The translations under genes were made by a program, and so were the position numbers. From Hirudinaria manillensis (taxonomy: Eukaryota; Annelida; Clitellata; Hirudinida; Hirudinidae): a stretch of 64,000 nucleotides of DNA. Positions 46,511 to 60,957 of this stretch are shown here, piece after piece. The notes beneath the pieces are model-generated. The model was not told the DNA's origin, searched no databases, and was given only the letters and a program-made list of their open reading frames with translations. Location: positions 5,984,001-6,048,000 of the forward strand of contig CM067531.1 of NCBI GenBank assembly GCA_034509925.1, given 5' to 3'. The stretch's first letter is position 1. Each line of letters opens with the position of its first letter.

Positions 46511-49334
46511 ATGGGCGGAAATTTCTCGAAGAAGAAACATCTGAAAAATTGCTTCAAGTTGCGCGCAAAATTAAACGACTTGAAACCAGAGAAGAAAGAC
46601 GTTGTCGAGACCGCAGAGGTTCGCGTCGACTACAAAATCTTGGAGTCCTACGACTGCTCGGAGAGAGTCGTCCTCAGGAAGGTTGTGGATCCTGGAATCA
46701 AACTTTTCAGAAGAAGCTTCGAGGGAAGTGAGGCGAAGAACAATTTGGAGTCGATCAAGTCCCGGTTGGGTGGGAGGATGAGGAGCATCAGTCAGGAGGA
46801 AATAACCGATGGGGAACGTGTCCGTGAAGTCTTTTTCCATTCAAGAAGAAGTCCTTCTTTGTCGAGACATTCTGTTAAAAGGAATTCAAGCAGTTTGAGT
46901 ATCCACAGCATCGGTTACAAAGGTGATTCTCCTCGTTCAAACTTAATAAAACACAAGATATTTTAAAGATTGTTTTATTGGCCATTTTGTGAATTACCAA
47001 ACTCGCGCTGCCTAAAAACTTGTTTAAATTGAATGATTTCTCAGTTGAAATCCGTGATTTGCCGAATGTTCAATCAGTGAGACGTAAATGTCGTCAGTTT
47101 GAAGTGAGTTTCGTTCGGTCGTTGACCTCGAATCATCGACTGAGTGCCACTCAGGACCTCCTCAGAGTCCTGGCAGTCGGAATTTCTTACGACAACAATT
47201 TCATAACTTTAGGTGAGGTCTTAAATGAATCAATTAATTCAAATCAAGATATTATTGAAAAATAATCATCCGTGTTAAATAACCAAGAAAACTGCCTCAA
47301 CATGAAGAACGAAGGCAGAAAATTGGATGGAAGCGTGAAATCAATCATTCCCACGAAACTTTTTCAAGTATTACTCGACCTTTTCGAATTACAAAGTGTT
47401 GACATTCCCAGGTGGTCGAGTTTCGCCAGAGAGGTCCAGTTTAAATATTAATTAGTCGCCATTAGCATATTATATTAAAATGAGCTGCTATTAAAGCATC
47501 ATAACGCTCATCGAATTGTGTTGACAAGCAGGTGTTCACCAGTGTCGCGCTGACTGCTTCGAAGGAACTTTCGAGAATCTACGAGTATCAGATTGCTTTG
47601 CTGGCAGAAGGATTGTCGCTGATCGCGTTGGCAAAGGTTTCATCGGAATGTTCGTTGGAACATATATACAACCACAGTCTTCTTCTTAACATCAATTCCA
47701 TTGTACACGGAGCTACTGTCAGAAATAATCTACAGACGGGTTCGTGCAACCCTACTGTGACCCTGTCCGTGCTTATTGGAGAGAAAGAATTGAAATGGGC
47801 GGTTGATGAGATTTTCATTAAACCTGCGCTTAGAAGAGAGCACCTCTTGTTTCAGGATCATTTGCCAGTGAGAATTACTCAGTTTTAATGATAATTCAAT
47901 GTAATTACTTCTTGAGTAGCTGTTTATCTGTTTTCTTTGCATATTTATGATCAGAATGGAATTCCTTGGGATTTTCTGACGAGCAAAGAAAGTGATCCAC
48001 TGCTATATGGTTATAGAGGTATTCTCTTGGAGAGGGACTTTCTCAATGAAGTTTATCAAGTCCATCGAGACGAATACAAATTCGACAAGACGGTATTTTA
48101 ATTATCCTGTTTTTTTTTATTAATTTAGTAATAAAAAATGATGTCAAACACAAAAAAAACATAAAGCAGATTAATAAATAACGCACGTATCGGTATTGGC
48201 TTTGAGGAAGTGCGTGCCTCTGCTGACAGATCCAGAAGTGAAAATTAATGAACAAAAAAGTCACGTCTGGATAACTAATTAATTAACAGCACAATGGAGT
48301 AAATGTAACGTGAATTGCATTGTAAATAACAAATATGAAATGATGAAGTCTGGAACTGTGCTTTACTTGAAGGAATTGTCGATTATAATCTGGAACTATA
48401 ACATCTTTAGAAAATATTTTAAATGGGGATTTCGCAAACGATGGGTTATGTTCGTAGGTATTACGTAGAAAGTGAGAAGGTTTATTATAAATATTACTTT
48501 AAATTATAAAATCAAAATAGTACGTCAAGTCACTAAATTCAATAAATTCCTCATATAAGAAAGTCATTAACGTGTATTCGTCGTTGCTAGTTTCCATGGA
48601 CTGCCGAAGACTTTCACAGACATTACAAACCTCGCAAGAGACTCATCGGCGATGATGTCATCGAGGGCTTCAAGAAGCACCATTCGATTTCTGTCCAAAG
48701 AAGTTTGAACGACTACGTGTCCAACATTTCAGGAAAGAAGTTCATGGCCGAGGAAGTAGAAGTGATCGTTAGGAATTTCAGGCACCAATACGAGATTTTT
48801 GTAAATAATTTGACGATAGAATCAACAAAGCCTACTAAAGCCATTTCGCCAGAAGCTTCGGTCAAACCTTCTTCCACATCGAGCGATGTCCTGCCAGAGA
48901 TAATCTGCAGAGATTCTCCCAATCAGTCTCCGGCTTTAATTAAACGACGTCCTTCAACGAAGGCAGTCATCAAGTTTGCCTTGACGCCAACTCATGCTCC
49001 TGCTTTCAAGACAGATCGATATCTCACTTCCCAGCAACTGAACATGGTCGAACTCAAGGATTTGATGAGTAGCAGTAAACTTAACACCTCGGCAGATGGT
49101 TCAGCGACCAGGAGCTTGTCTGCCGATGAGTCCACGTCTGATACTTCAAACTGCGATTCTCACGATACTTACGGAAGCACTAATTTTAAGTCCAGCCATG
49201 ATTACAGCTTGGCCACTTCCTGCACCAGCAACAACCAGACATTGACTTCTTCTCGACGACTCTACCAAAGCCTCGATGAAAATCCATCTTATTCGGAGTT
49301 CAGAGTTAGGAGGTCAACGTTTTCAGACAATTAA
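46511..49334 (+). CDS. Unrecognised 647-aa protein with N-myristoylation signal
   Basis: Six exons join in frame: 46511-46922, 47045-47212, 47288-47433, 47532-47867, 47955-48092, 48591-49334 (stop TAA). The start MGGNFSKKKHLKN has Gly2, Ser6 and a lysine cluster, a classic N-myristoylation plus basic membrane-targeting signal. Exons 3-6 code a helix-rich core (VKSIIPTKLFQVLLDLFELQ, ASKELSRIYEYQIALLAEGL, LLERDFLNEVYQVHRDEYKF, FPWTAEDFHRHYKPRKRLIG). The last 170 residues are Ser/Thr-rich and probably disordered. I do not recognise a family. Exon 4 contains a possible 99-nt in-frame intron (47637-47735), so an isoform of 614 aa is possible. The exon 3 donor (GTCCAG) is weak. It probably acts at the inner face of the plasma membrane; nothing more can be said. 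Confidence 0.75.
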
Positions 49335-50289
49335 TATTGATTATGTTAGTAATCAATTAATATTTGTTGATAGAGCAGTTTATTATATTATGTTGTATTT
49401 TTTAATATTTAATATTTAAATATTTTATTCAAACTCAAGTCGGTTATTGTTATATTTTTTTCTTGCGCCAGAACGATTTATGGTTCGATTTCTATTTATT
49501 TGAAAACATCCTGTGGTAACTATTTAATTAAATCACTGTTTAAATATTCTCACGTTGTCACATTTTATAACAGATAACTTGCTATTGATGGATGGTTTAG
49601 GGGAGAGAAGGTGGAATTCGCGGTTATTGAGGAAGATTGTTTGTTTATTTATTTATCTATCTAAACAAAATGAAGGGTCATCCGATGATCACTTACACAT
49701 TTTGCAACTAGTTGTAACTTTTATATTTTTTCAGCATATTTTAACATTTTTTTATCTTTATTAACTCTAGCAATACAACGTATAATCGTAAGCAATTGCG
49801 GATATTACACCGAGTCGGATAATGATGGTTACAGATGCTGATAATGGTTACCTTATAAGAAAGGATCGGCTACTACATTTTTTAAAAATTATATTGTTCT
49901 CACTGTTTTATTTTAAATATTTTGTGTTATAAAAAATCTCTTTACAATCGGGTAGCTTTTTCTAATAATTCGATTTTAATGAAGGTCTATAATCTCCTCT
50001 GAGTTTCTCGCCTCCAGTTTTCTTATTGAAATTGAAGAATTTTATTTCAAAATCTCTCTGCCTGCCAGCCAAACTTTCTTTATTAAATACATTATTTATT
50101 TGCAATATCTCTGCATTATCAAGTATCCAGTTTAGCAACTTAAAAACACATTAGCGAGAGAGATTACATTTATTTTTATTTTTTATTTATTTGTCTTCAA
50201 AATGAAGGATCATCCCATGACCACTTAAACAATTTTGTAAAATGTTTGTCAACAGAAAATAGAGTGAAACAGAATCAACAGTACCAACA
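49335..50289. other. Intergenic, AT-rich
   Basis: 3' flank of the 647-aa gene up to the LINE fragment. No gene or clear element seen. Confidence 0.5.
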
Positions 50290-50677
50290 GAAAATTAAGT
50301 TCACTTAATTGAGAGCTAGTTGTTGAGGTTTGAAGTATGCTTTAAAGCGAGATAATGTTGAGGAGTTAATGATGTCAAACGGTAGAGAGTTCCAAGGTTT
50401 GATAATTCGGTTGATAAAGAAATGCTCCCCATGACTGGTGTCTTGACGTGAGCGGAGGATGAGCAAAGGTTCTGGAGACTAGAAACGCATGGAATTTTGG
50501 AATGTTATATTTAACAAGACCGTGGACTATTTTATAGCATAGGCATAAATCATAGATGAGGCGTCGATGTTCGAGGGTTTTAAGTCCAAGTCGTTGAAGT
50601 CTGCTTATGGTATGGCAGCGCTCTGAAACCGGGGGATGGATCCTGTGAAGTATTTTAGAGCAAATTAAGGCATTCAA
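50290..50677 (-). mobile_element. LINE (CR1/jockey-like) 3' fragment
   Basis: Minus-strand sequence coding a typical LINE RT C-terminus: ISRLQRLGLKTLEHRRLIYD, LCLCYKIVHGLV and, after a frameshift near 50430, IKPWNSLPFDI then STLSRFKAYF. Strongly 5'-truncated and defective. Different family from the LINE at 37.2 and 44.9 kb. Confidence 0.8.
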
Positions 50678-50698
50678 GAAAGCAAATTATTCGATAAG

Positions 50699-51622
50699 AA
50701 TGATTGCTAAAGAGTTGAAACGTCAAGAGGTGTTATCAAACATTTTTGGATGATCCAGAATCGTATGGGAAGAAGTATGCTGGTGGAAGACCAAGAAAAC
50801 TCTCAAAATAGAGTCAGAGACATCTCGTCAGAGGGGCATCACGAGGTAATCTTTCGTATAAACCATTAAAAGAGAAGTTAGAATTATATGTCCATGTGAG
50901 GACAATATGCAACTACTTAAATTCAAGTGGCCAGTTAAAGTTTGAACTGAGAAAACGAGTTCCAGCACTGAAGGATCATCAAAAGGAAAGATGCCTACTT
51001 TGGGCCAAAGGAATGGAGAATTATAATGAAAAGTGGGAGAGTGATTTTCTCAGATGAGAAAAAATTAAACTTGGATGGACCAGATGGCTATATATTATAC
51101 TGGCATGACTTAAGAAAAGAAAGAACATTTCTTTTTTTTTAGCAGAAAACATGGAAAAGGTTCTGTGAAGATCTGGGGAGGAATCTCTTCATCTGAGAGG
51201 ACTGAACTGGTGCATTTGAAAGGAGGACAAGACTCTCAGAAATATATAAAAATGCTCGAGGATTATCTCCTCCTTTTTGTTGGAGCAAGAAAATATGAGT
51301 TCCAGCAAGATAATGCTTCAATTCATGTTTCAAGAGCAACAAGAGCATTTTTCCAGGAGTCCAAAATTCAGGTTATGGAGTGGCCTGCATGTTCCCCAGA
51401 CCTAAATCCGATTACGAATATCTGGGGTATTCTCTCACGAGCTATGTATACAAATGGTCGCCAATATCAGAATGAAAATTAATTAAAAGAGGCAATTTGA
51501 TGGCCTGGAAGGAACTGGATGAAAACACCGTCAAAACTTCATTTCATCAATGAAAAACAGATGTATAGAAGTCATCTATATAAATAAAAATGCAGTGTGT
51601 TTTTATCAGTTAAATGTTCTCT
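50699..51622 (+). mobile_element. Tc1-like DNA transposon remnant, inactive transposase
   Basis: Transposase pieces in order: helix-turn-helix part (IAKELKRQ, YAGGRPRKLS), [19 protein letters not shown] (first Asp), KIWGGISSSERTELVHLKGG, YEFQQDNASIHVSRA (second Asp), QVMEWPACSPDLNPITNIWG, and a C-terminus MKNRCIEVIY. Several frameshifts and stops break the frame. The third catalytic residue, the Glu in the usual NPIEN motif, is Thr. Terminal inverted repeats were not located. Dead copy. Confidence 0.85.
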
Positions 51623-52830
51623 GAAAGTACTTAACCAATTGCTTTGAAATTTTAACACAACAGAGTGCTCGATTAGAGGAGTGCTTTATATAGGTTTCAT
51701 ATGCCACAACTATATCATGTAAAAATACGCTTTTTCGAAAATCCTGCCATTTTGCCACGATAACGTCACTGCCTTATCTATACAAATAAACTTTAGCGAG
51801 ACATTAAACAGCTTAAACTATCGTAACCCTCAAGCATTGTGAAATTGTAGAAATAAACATATTAGAAAATTTCTTTCTTATAAAATTAATCAGATTGAAC
51901 CACAGCAAAGCGTGGCTTGGCACCTCTACTTTTGAATAAAACTATAAGCTATTAAGAAATTAATTTACTTAATTTAAAATAAAATTTTGTTGACAAAACA
52001 CTTAAATTGTCATTTATTAAATTGTGACCATAAGCATATTTCTATACCTAAAAATGAATTTTTGTTGAATTTACACTTAATTCTTAATCAAAGTAAAAAA
52101 AAAATAAGATATATATTCTGTGTGAATACTATATACACATCCTCTTATTTTGTTTGTAATCACCTTTAAAATCAAGGTTATAGTAAAAAAAAGTGGTGGG
52201 TCATAAAGTTTCTTCTACCACTGTAAATCATATTGTGTCAGGTTAATAATATGTTGTCGTTGAATGTGGCGCATGCTTCGTGTTTTTGAAATGATTCCCA
52301 ACAGATTTAAGCCGCAAATAGAATGAAAAATACTAAATATACTTACAAAATAAGAGCAGAAACGTGAAAGGGAAAATCACCGACACTTTGGTAACAATTA
52401 TTAAAGATTAGTAAAACATGACTTTATGCATGAGGGAACTTCTTTAAAATTAAGTACTATTTGTAGTTATTGCGAAGAAGGGTATTTTGAATGAATAAAA
52501 CTTAGAAAATTTTTTTAATTTGAAATTTTATACCAAATTGGGTCTTTAAACCTGCAATATGATATCGTTTTTAGCTCCTAACGTCCAACCACGTCAAAAC
52601 GCGACCGATTGTAAAAATCGAGTTCCCACCCTAAAACTGCGTGACTTTCTTTTGGTGCAGTCAACAAAAACAAAGAACCAAATCCACTTTTGCGGCGAAT
52701 TAAATCGCCAAGAAAAAGCGAGATGGAGAAATACAGGTTTAGTATCAACTTGATTGTTACCAATTTGTTAGAAATCCAGGAAAATCGATCCCCAAGATCA
52801 TACACTGGAAGCGGTAAGATGCGATTGCAA
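51623..52830. other. Intergenic
   Basis: AT-rich DNA between the Tc1 remnant and the end of the MULE-like gene. Open frames on both strands at 52559-52805 lack splice or motif support and may be 3' UTR. Confidence 0.4.
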
Positions 52831-54151
52831 TTACACCAGGGCTTTCATCTCATTGTCGTGGACCCTTTGTTCTTTGTGTGCCTCGTACCGCATTTGATCC
52901 AAGGCCTAAGTTATGTTAATTTATATAAGTGCTTTATTGGCAAAACAGAAATGTAGTAATGTATTTACTCTGATGCTGGGAACTCCATCTCTGTTGCCAA
53001 GTTGCTTCACTTCTTCCGGCAACCCTTCCAACTGTCGAAAATTGAACGTGACGGATGACACGTTTTCCAGTTTCTTGGCGAAGTTTCTCCTCAGCTTCTT
53101 TCCCCGGATTGGTCTTCTAACAGTTTCACCCACGTTGTGCACACATATGTCGGAGGAATATGTGGCAATTCCTTCGAAGGGCTTATCCTTATTGACGTAA
53201 AATTTGAACTTCACCGGACAACCTTGAAATGAAGTGTAATCGCTCTTTGATATTCTCTTACTTCAAATAAACATGCATAATAAGCCAAAACAACGAACCT
53301 CGAAATGAACAAGATCCACTAGTTATAAAGAGCTTGCCTCGTCCATGGGAAATTTGTACTGCCACCTCGTGCCGACGGAACACGAAGGAACAGAATGGGT
53401 TCGAAGACTTTAGCACGTCAGAGACAACATTTGTCCAACCCAAGTCTTTCAGCCTGCGACCTTCCCGACTTTGAAGGATTTCACGCCACTTGTCCTCGGG
53501 GATTTTAGTAGCCTTTGGCTTCTGTTCGATTGGCCGAGTTATTACACTCGGTTTGTCAAACCCATTCTAAAAACAAAGCGAATGGTGACATCAATTTGAA
53601 TAAATTTTCGCAGTGCTTTATGTGTTACTGTGTCATCTCCTACTTTCTTCTGGTCAGGGGTTTCGTTGCAATCCACGGTGGAACCTTCCCAGCCACTCAC
53701 CTGCAATCACATTTTTCCTTGACCAATGATAACAAACATCTAGCAACAAAAGTTGACTCTTACTGTTTCAGGAGTAACATTCCCCACTTCCTCAGCTTCC
53801 ATTACAGCAGATGCTGTTTCGGGAATAACAGTCCCAACTTCCCCTCCTTCTGCTGCTGTTATCTGGGGTAAATGTTATTGATGAAAAATTGAGTATGTGA
53901 AATCACTCGTTTCAACTTACTGTTGATACGCTGCCGTTGCCCACTCCGCTAATTCCTTTCCTAAAATGCCGGTAGTGCAAACCTTGCAGCACTTGCTTGG
54001 ACCTTACGGACCAAGACATCTGAAGTTCTTCGCAAGTTCTCTGAAGAATTTCGGAAAGGCTACCTTCCAACTTACCCATAATTTCAATAACGGAAGCGAC
54101 CGGTATCTTGGAACGCTTTACATTCCTATATAAAGTTACGTAACGCGACAT
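52831..54151 (-). CDS. 325-aa protein with MULE-transposon-like module
   Basis: Six exons join in frame: 54151-53921, 53862-53764, 53700-53629, 53566-53320, 53222-52969, 52905-52831 (stop TAA). The first 77 residues (MSRYVTLYRNVKRS...) are basic and helical. Exons 2-3 are acidic and low complexity (VIPETASAVMEAEEV). Exons 4-6 code KDLGWTNVVSDVLKSSN, FCSFVFRRHEVAVQISHGRG, then FKFYVNKDKPFEGIATYSSD, VHNVGETVRRPIRGKKLRR and QLGNRDGVPSIRALDQMRYE. The GE-x-x-RPI-G pattern with a following GN motif resembles the region before the catalytic domain in animal MULE-type transposases; I infer this from memory. No catalytic domain is present. The gene could be a domesticated transposon piece or the 5' half of a decayed element; the intact spliced frame favours a host gene. 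Confidence 0.6.
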
Positions 54152-54553
54152 AGTTATAACAACAGAGATATTTCTAAGTCTCAAAATTGAAAGCACTTCA
54201 ATATCATCAAAACACCAGCGTCATTCGAGCCCGTAAACAAAATGCGTGAGCCCGTAAACAAAATGGATCAGTGGAACTGCATCAGCGTCATAGGAGCCCG
54301 ACAACAAAGTGGATTAGAAAATAAACAAAAATAATTATTTGCATGAGGTCACCAAGCCAATCATAGGACGGAGGTGTGATTTGCATATGATTAGGGCGGA
54401 CCTGAAATAATGAAGTAAATAATAAAACAAACGAATGAAGTGATTTTTAATTTTGAAGATTTAAGGATAAATAAATAAAAATTTTAAAAAAATAATACAT
54501 ATATATTTATAATCAATACCTCAAATACCACGAACATTAAGAGTTTACATCTT
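54152..54553. other. Upstream flank of the MULE-like gene
   Basis: Includes two neighbouring GCCCGTAAACAAAATG motifs at 54230-54264 and AT-rich sequence. No gene seen. Confidence 0.4.
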
Positions 54554-55033
54554 CGTTTTTGGCATCGTGAACAAAATAGGTGGATTTGCAAAAAAATTTA
54601 AAAAATAGAAATTGTAGAGGATAGTTTCATGATTCTTGTGATGTATTTACTTTTAAAATTGATGCAGCAGAACTGCTGCGTTTGAAGTTTGAAGTTGACT
54701 CAACACGCAGTGTAAGGGTCCGCGTCGTTTTGGCCTCGTGAACAAAATAGGTGGATTTACAAGAAAATTTAAAAAATAGAAATTGTAGGGGATAGTTTTA
54801 TGATTCGTGTGATGTATTTACTTTTAAAATTGATTCAGTGGAATTGCTGCGCTTGGAGTTCGAAGTAGACTCAACACGCAGCGTAAGGGTACGTGTCGTT
54901 TTGGCGTCGTGAACAAAATAGGTAAATTTTCAAGAAAATTTAAAAAATATAAATTGTAGAGGATAGTTTCATGATTCGTTTGATGTATTTACTTTAAAAA
55001 TTGATTCAGTAGAACTGCTGCGCTTGAAGTTAG
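54554..55033. repeat. Tandem repeat, about 171-bp unit, 2.8 copies
   Basis: Units start at 54554, 54726 and 54897, each beginning CGTTTTTGGC/CGTTTTGGC then TCGTGAACAAAATAGG, with ATAGTTTCATGATTC in the middle and a GAACTGCTGCG-like end. Copies differ by scattered substitutions; the third is truncated. Confidence 0.9.
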
Positions 55034-55608
55034 AATAATCGCCGGCTAGCTAGCTGAAAAAAAAGCGAAGTACTTGTTCAGTCTGGTACTTGTACTTAAA
55101 AAACCCTAGTACTCCTGAGTAATTGTGATTGGTTTCTCGGTAGTGGTACTTGTACTCATATTCTGACCGTAGTACGAAATTTTTTATAAACTTCTTAACA
55201 TCTTTAAGATTACCTTGTAATAAGACTCTTGCTGGAAATCAACCTGTAATAAATAACTCTCTAGAAGAAATTATGTAAACCATTAGTTGTACGAGTCATA
55301 ATTGAGGCATTATTGTGATTTATATAGTGAAATTGATACAGTAACTTATTGAAAGAAAAGATTCAATTCATAAATTTTCAATCATTAACAACTTAACTCA
55401 AAAAACATTGAATTGCTAACTTATTTGCAAATTAGGTAATTTCAGTTGGAGCTACTTAGTCACCATTAAAAACAATGATGTTGTTATTTTAATTTTATTT
55501 GTGTCAGGTTAGGTGTCAGAGATCAGTACTGTCTGCAAGTCTTTATTCACAAATTGAAGCTGATCACCGGGACAGAATGTTTCATGATTTCGACCTGCGA
55601 CTGAATCT
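55034..55608. other. Intergenic; possible MITE and DNAL1 3' end
   Basis: At 55070-55175 GTACTTGTACT-type motifs recur in both orientations, suggesting a decayed inverted-repeat element. Minus-strand AATAAA signals at 55547-55542 and 55499-55494 are the likely DNAL1 poly(A) signals. Confidence 0.4.
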
Positions 55609-57811
55609 TCATTCAACATTGTCTTCTTGTTCATCTTCTCGAATGACTGGTGCTCCTTCAAATTATTTATTTAAAATTTGGTAATTGTTTTAAATGTATA
55701 TTCAATACCAATATTTGTTTAAGATATATGGTTACTTACTATCAAGTTTACACATTTGTTTTTAAAAGCAGCAATTTTTCAATTTGATTAGTGAGAATGT
55801 GACAAATATTCAATCAGATTGAGATTGATAAGCTTGTATCTTATTTCAATTAATTATTTAAATTTGAAACACAATCAAACCATCCAACTTCTTAAGTTTC
55901 TTTAATCTCATTGCAACCTGTTCCTTCCAATCACCATCTTGTGAATGTTTCTCCTCAAGTGGGTTTCCTTCATTGGCCATAAAATTATGCTTTACAATTA
56001 TTATTAGTATTTTATCATAAATTTCTTGAAATTCTTCAGAATGACAGAGTGACTTATCGCGACAGTGATACGATAGCTACCAATAAAGTCATTCTGTGCA
56101 TATTTGACTTTAAGTGAAATAAATAAATGAAAAATAATCTGGTTATATATAAACACAAACCTATTAGAAGGAGATTCTCCAGGCATGGTAGATCTGCCTT
56201 CATGCAATTAAAATATTTTAATTTTTATTTGGAAAATGTATATTAAAAATTTATAACTTTAGGTTGGTGTAAAATTATTTTAAAAAAAGCCACTTTTAAA
56301 AGTTGTAATAATAACAAAAATTGTTACCAGCTTTTGAAATTCTGCCCAGTCTTTAAGCAAGTTATTTGACATGTATAAAACCTTTGAAAACACACATAAT
56401 AACAATTCAGTATGAAAAGTTTGAAAAAAAAGTTCTATGACTTATGATGCAAAAAACCAAAATTGTAGACCTTTAACTTCTTGAGAGCATTAACTCCTTT
56501 AAGTTTTTCAATCTGGTTGTATGAAATCCACAATTCCTCTAACGAGTCACCAATGGCTTCCTGTTTCAGTTGAAAATATTTTTTTGTTAATTTCATACGA
56601 TATGAATTTCATTTCTCATAATATATTCAGTTTTATTATTAATTAGTTCTAAAATTAAGACAATTATTAAATAACTAAGAGTTACAAACCAATCCAGCAA
56701 GACTTTTGATATTATTTCTCCCCAGGGAGAGGATTTTTAGGTTCTCTTTAAAATGACAAATTTTCCAATTGATCATAATGGTTTGTGATACAATTTGAGG
56801 AAAAAACAAAACTGCTTACTGAGCCCATTTATATTGGTTATTTTTTCAATGCAGTTCGTTGAAAGTGATAATTGCCTGCAAAGAAAGTGCAGTGTTTAAA
56901 AGAATGCAATAAAGGATGGATGTAATCTTTATAGGGGCAGACATTAGAAACTAGGATGGTGGTCAGCCATGACCCAACGAAACCCATGAGATTCAAGAAT
57001 GTTAAATATTAAATGGAAGATTGAAAGTGTTACCCCTCCTGCTTGTAGGCATGCAAACTTTGGTTCTGAATCACTCGAGAATCACATAAGCCCGTTATGA
57101 TCACAACAATAATAATGTGGTTCCTTTAAAACTCACTCGCATAATGTCAATGTAGACAGTGAGGAGTCCAGTTTGTCTATGGGAGGAATTGAGGCAAAAA
57201 GTTCAATTTTCTTTTCTTCTGAAACTTTGAGGCCACTTTTCTCTTCCTAGTTTCAAATAACTTATAAACTTTCGGAAACAATATCAATAGTTGTGGTTAT
57301 TAGCGGCATTGTTGGCTTCTTAAAAATGCATTCTTACCCATTTCGCGATGGCTTCTCTGATTGATATTCCTTTAGGTGCCTGTCAAATAATAGCATTATT
57401 TTTAAATTTGTCATTTTAAATACTGAAAAAAATCACAGACTGTGTTCATTATTGACTCCACACCTGAATGGTTAACGTCGTCCTAGCAACAGAATTGGAA
57501 CTGTCCTGGTGATTGGCCTTGTAGGAGTATATTTAACTTTAAATGGTATTAATTTTTAAATTTAAACATCGGTAAAATGACCATTAAAGAAATTGAAATG
57601 TAGACATCAAAAATTATTTCACCGATATAATTTTCATATCCTCTCTAAAGTGACATCGTTATATAGTGAAATATTTCACTGTTTCAGAGCCAGTTTAATC
57701 TAATTTTTAATTAACTTGATTTCGATTAGGGGAATAAGAATAACGAATATAATGAAGTCAGAAAGGGCATTAATTTCTCTTATACTACTGATGTGCAAGT
57801 CAAGCTACCAT
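55609..57811 (-). CDS. DNAL1: Dynein axonemal light chain 1
   Basis: Leucine-rich-repeat light chain that binds the gamma heavy chain of outer-arm axonemal dynein in motile cilia. Exons: (57811-57809, ATG, inferred), 57379-57338, 57246-57137, 56875-56820, 56745-56690, 56560-56471, 56381-56328, 56197-56161, 55967-55881, 55655-55609. They join in frame to 193 aa, against 190 in human. Motifs in order: [141 protein letters not shown]. The exon at 57379 opens in frame but has no ATG, so Met must come from a tiny upstream exon. The best site is ATG|GTAGCT at 57811; ATG|GTCATT at 57584 is an alternative, as is a trans-spliced leader. Confidence 0.93.
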
Positions 57812-58617
57812 GTTAGCTTCAAGTTGAAGCCTACAACCAGTCTCTTTTTGCAATGAAGCACGCAAACAAATATTAAGTATAAAATTAAGGGTGTTGTTTA
57901 AATCAGGTTAGTCAGAAGTATTGGGATTTTACGAATAAAATCAAGAATAAAGTTAATTATTGCATAAGCAGCCATTGATTCAAACAGATAAACCACCAAA
58001 TAGTCTAAAAAGCTGCACTGAAAAGCTGTAATAATAGGGATGACTTGAATTGATTGGAATTTTTGCACCTATTCAGACTCAGTAGACGAATTTAACCTAG
58101 GCAAATACTAACGTTTAGGAATTAAACTAAACAATGGCTATCACAGACTTCGCCTTTCTTATCCATTAAATTACTATATCATATTTATTAGTTTTTTACG
58201 TTAGGATAATCTGACGCAATAAACAATTTGCTCTGTAACCACTTATGGCTAGGATCATATTACATCTACCTTATATATCAGGTATTTTAATGTAAAAAAT
58301 AAAATATGTATTTTGTACCCAATTAAAAACATAGTATGGGTCTTTGTAAAACTTATTTTCGAGAGATCGTTTTTCTTATTAATTTTAAATATAATCAATA
58401 AATTAATTATTATTTTCATTGTTTGTACTAATCTTTTTATTTTACATGCTTTCAGTATATTTTGCGCAGAATAATAACCACCGACTAAATAGCCTACAGC
58501 GGAAGCCTTCCGCCATTTGTAGGCATTGGTTTGTGATCAGTCTGGGGATATTGTCTTGAACCTGTTCGGCGTTCGTTTGTGGGCATCATCGTTTGGTTTA
58601 CAAACCTTACTTTTAAA
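57812..58617. other. Divergent intergenic region (DNAL1 / Rac1)
   Basis: Sequence between the DNAL1 5' end and the Rac1 start, presumably carrying both promoters. No further feature recognised. Confidence 0.45.
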
Positions 58618-60660
<2,043 letters not shown>

Positions 60661-60957
60661 TAGGCGTGCCGCGTTCCGTAGTGTATTGTTAAGAAATTCG
60701 TAATTATTGGAATATTGATAACATTTCTTTTTTTATACTTAAATCAACTGAACTTAAAAGTGCTTGAAAAATTGTGTGAAAGAATGGACGTCCGAGCGAC
60801 TGGCATTTCATTTCTCGGACGTTTTACGTTGTGATATGTTTCGTGCGAATCATTTCCGACTTAAAAGGAGATCCATGCTTTGTACTCTGTTTTAATCATG
60901 TGTTTCAAGAGTGCTATGCTTTCAAATGTTTAGAATCAAACGTTTCTCGTGCGTGCG

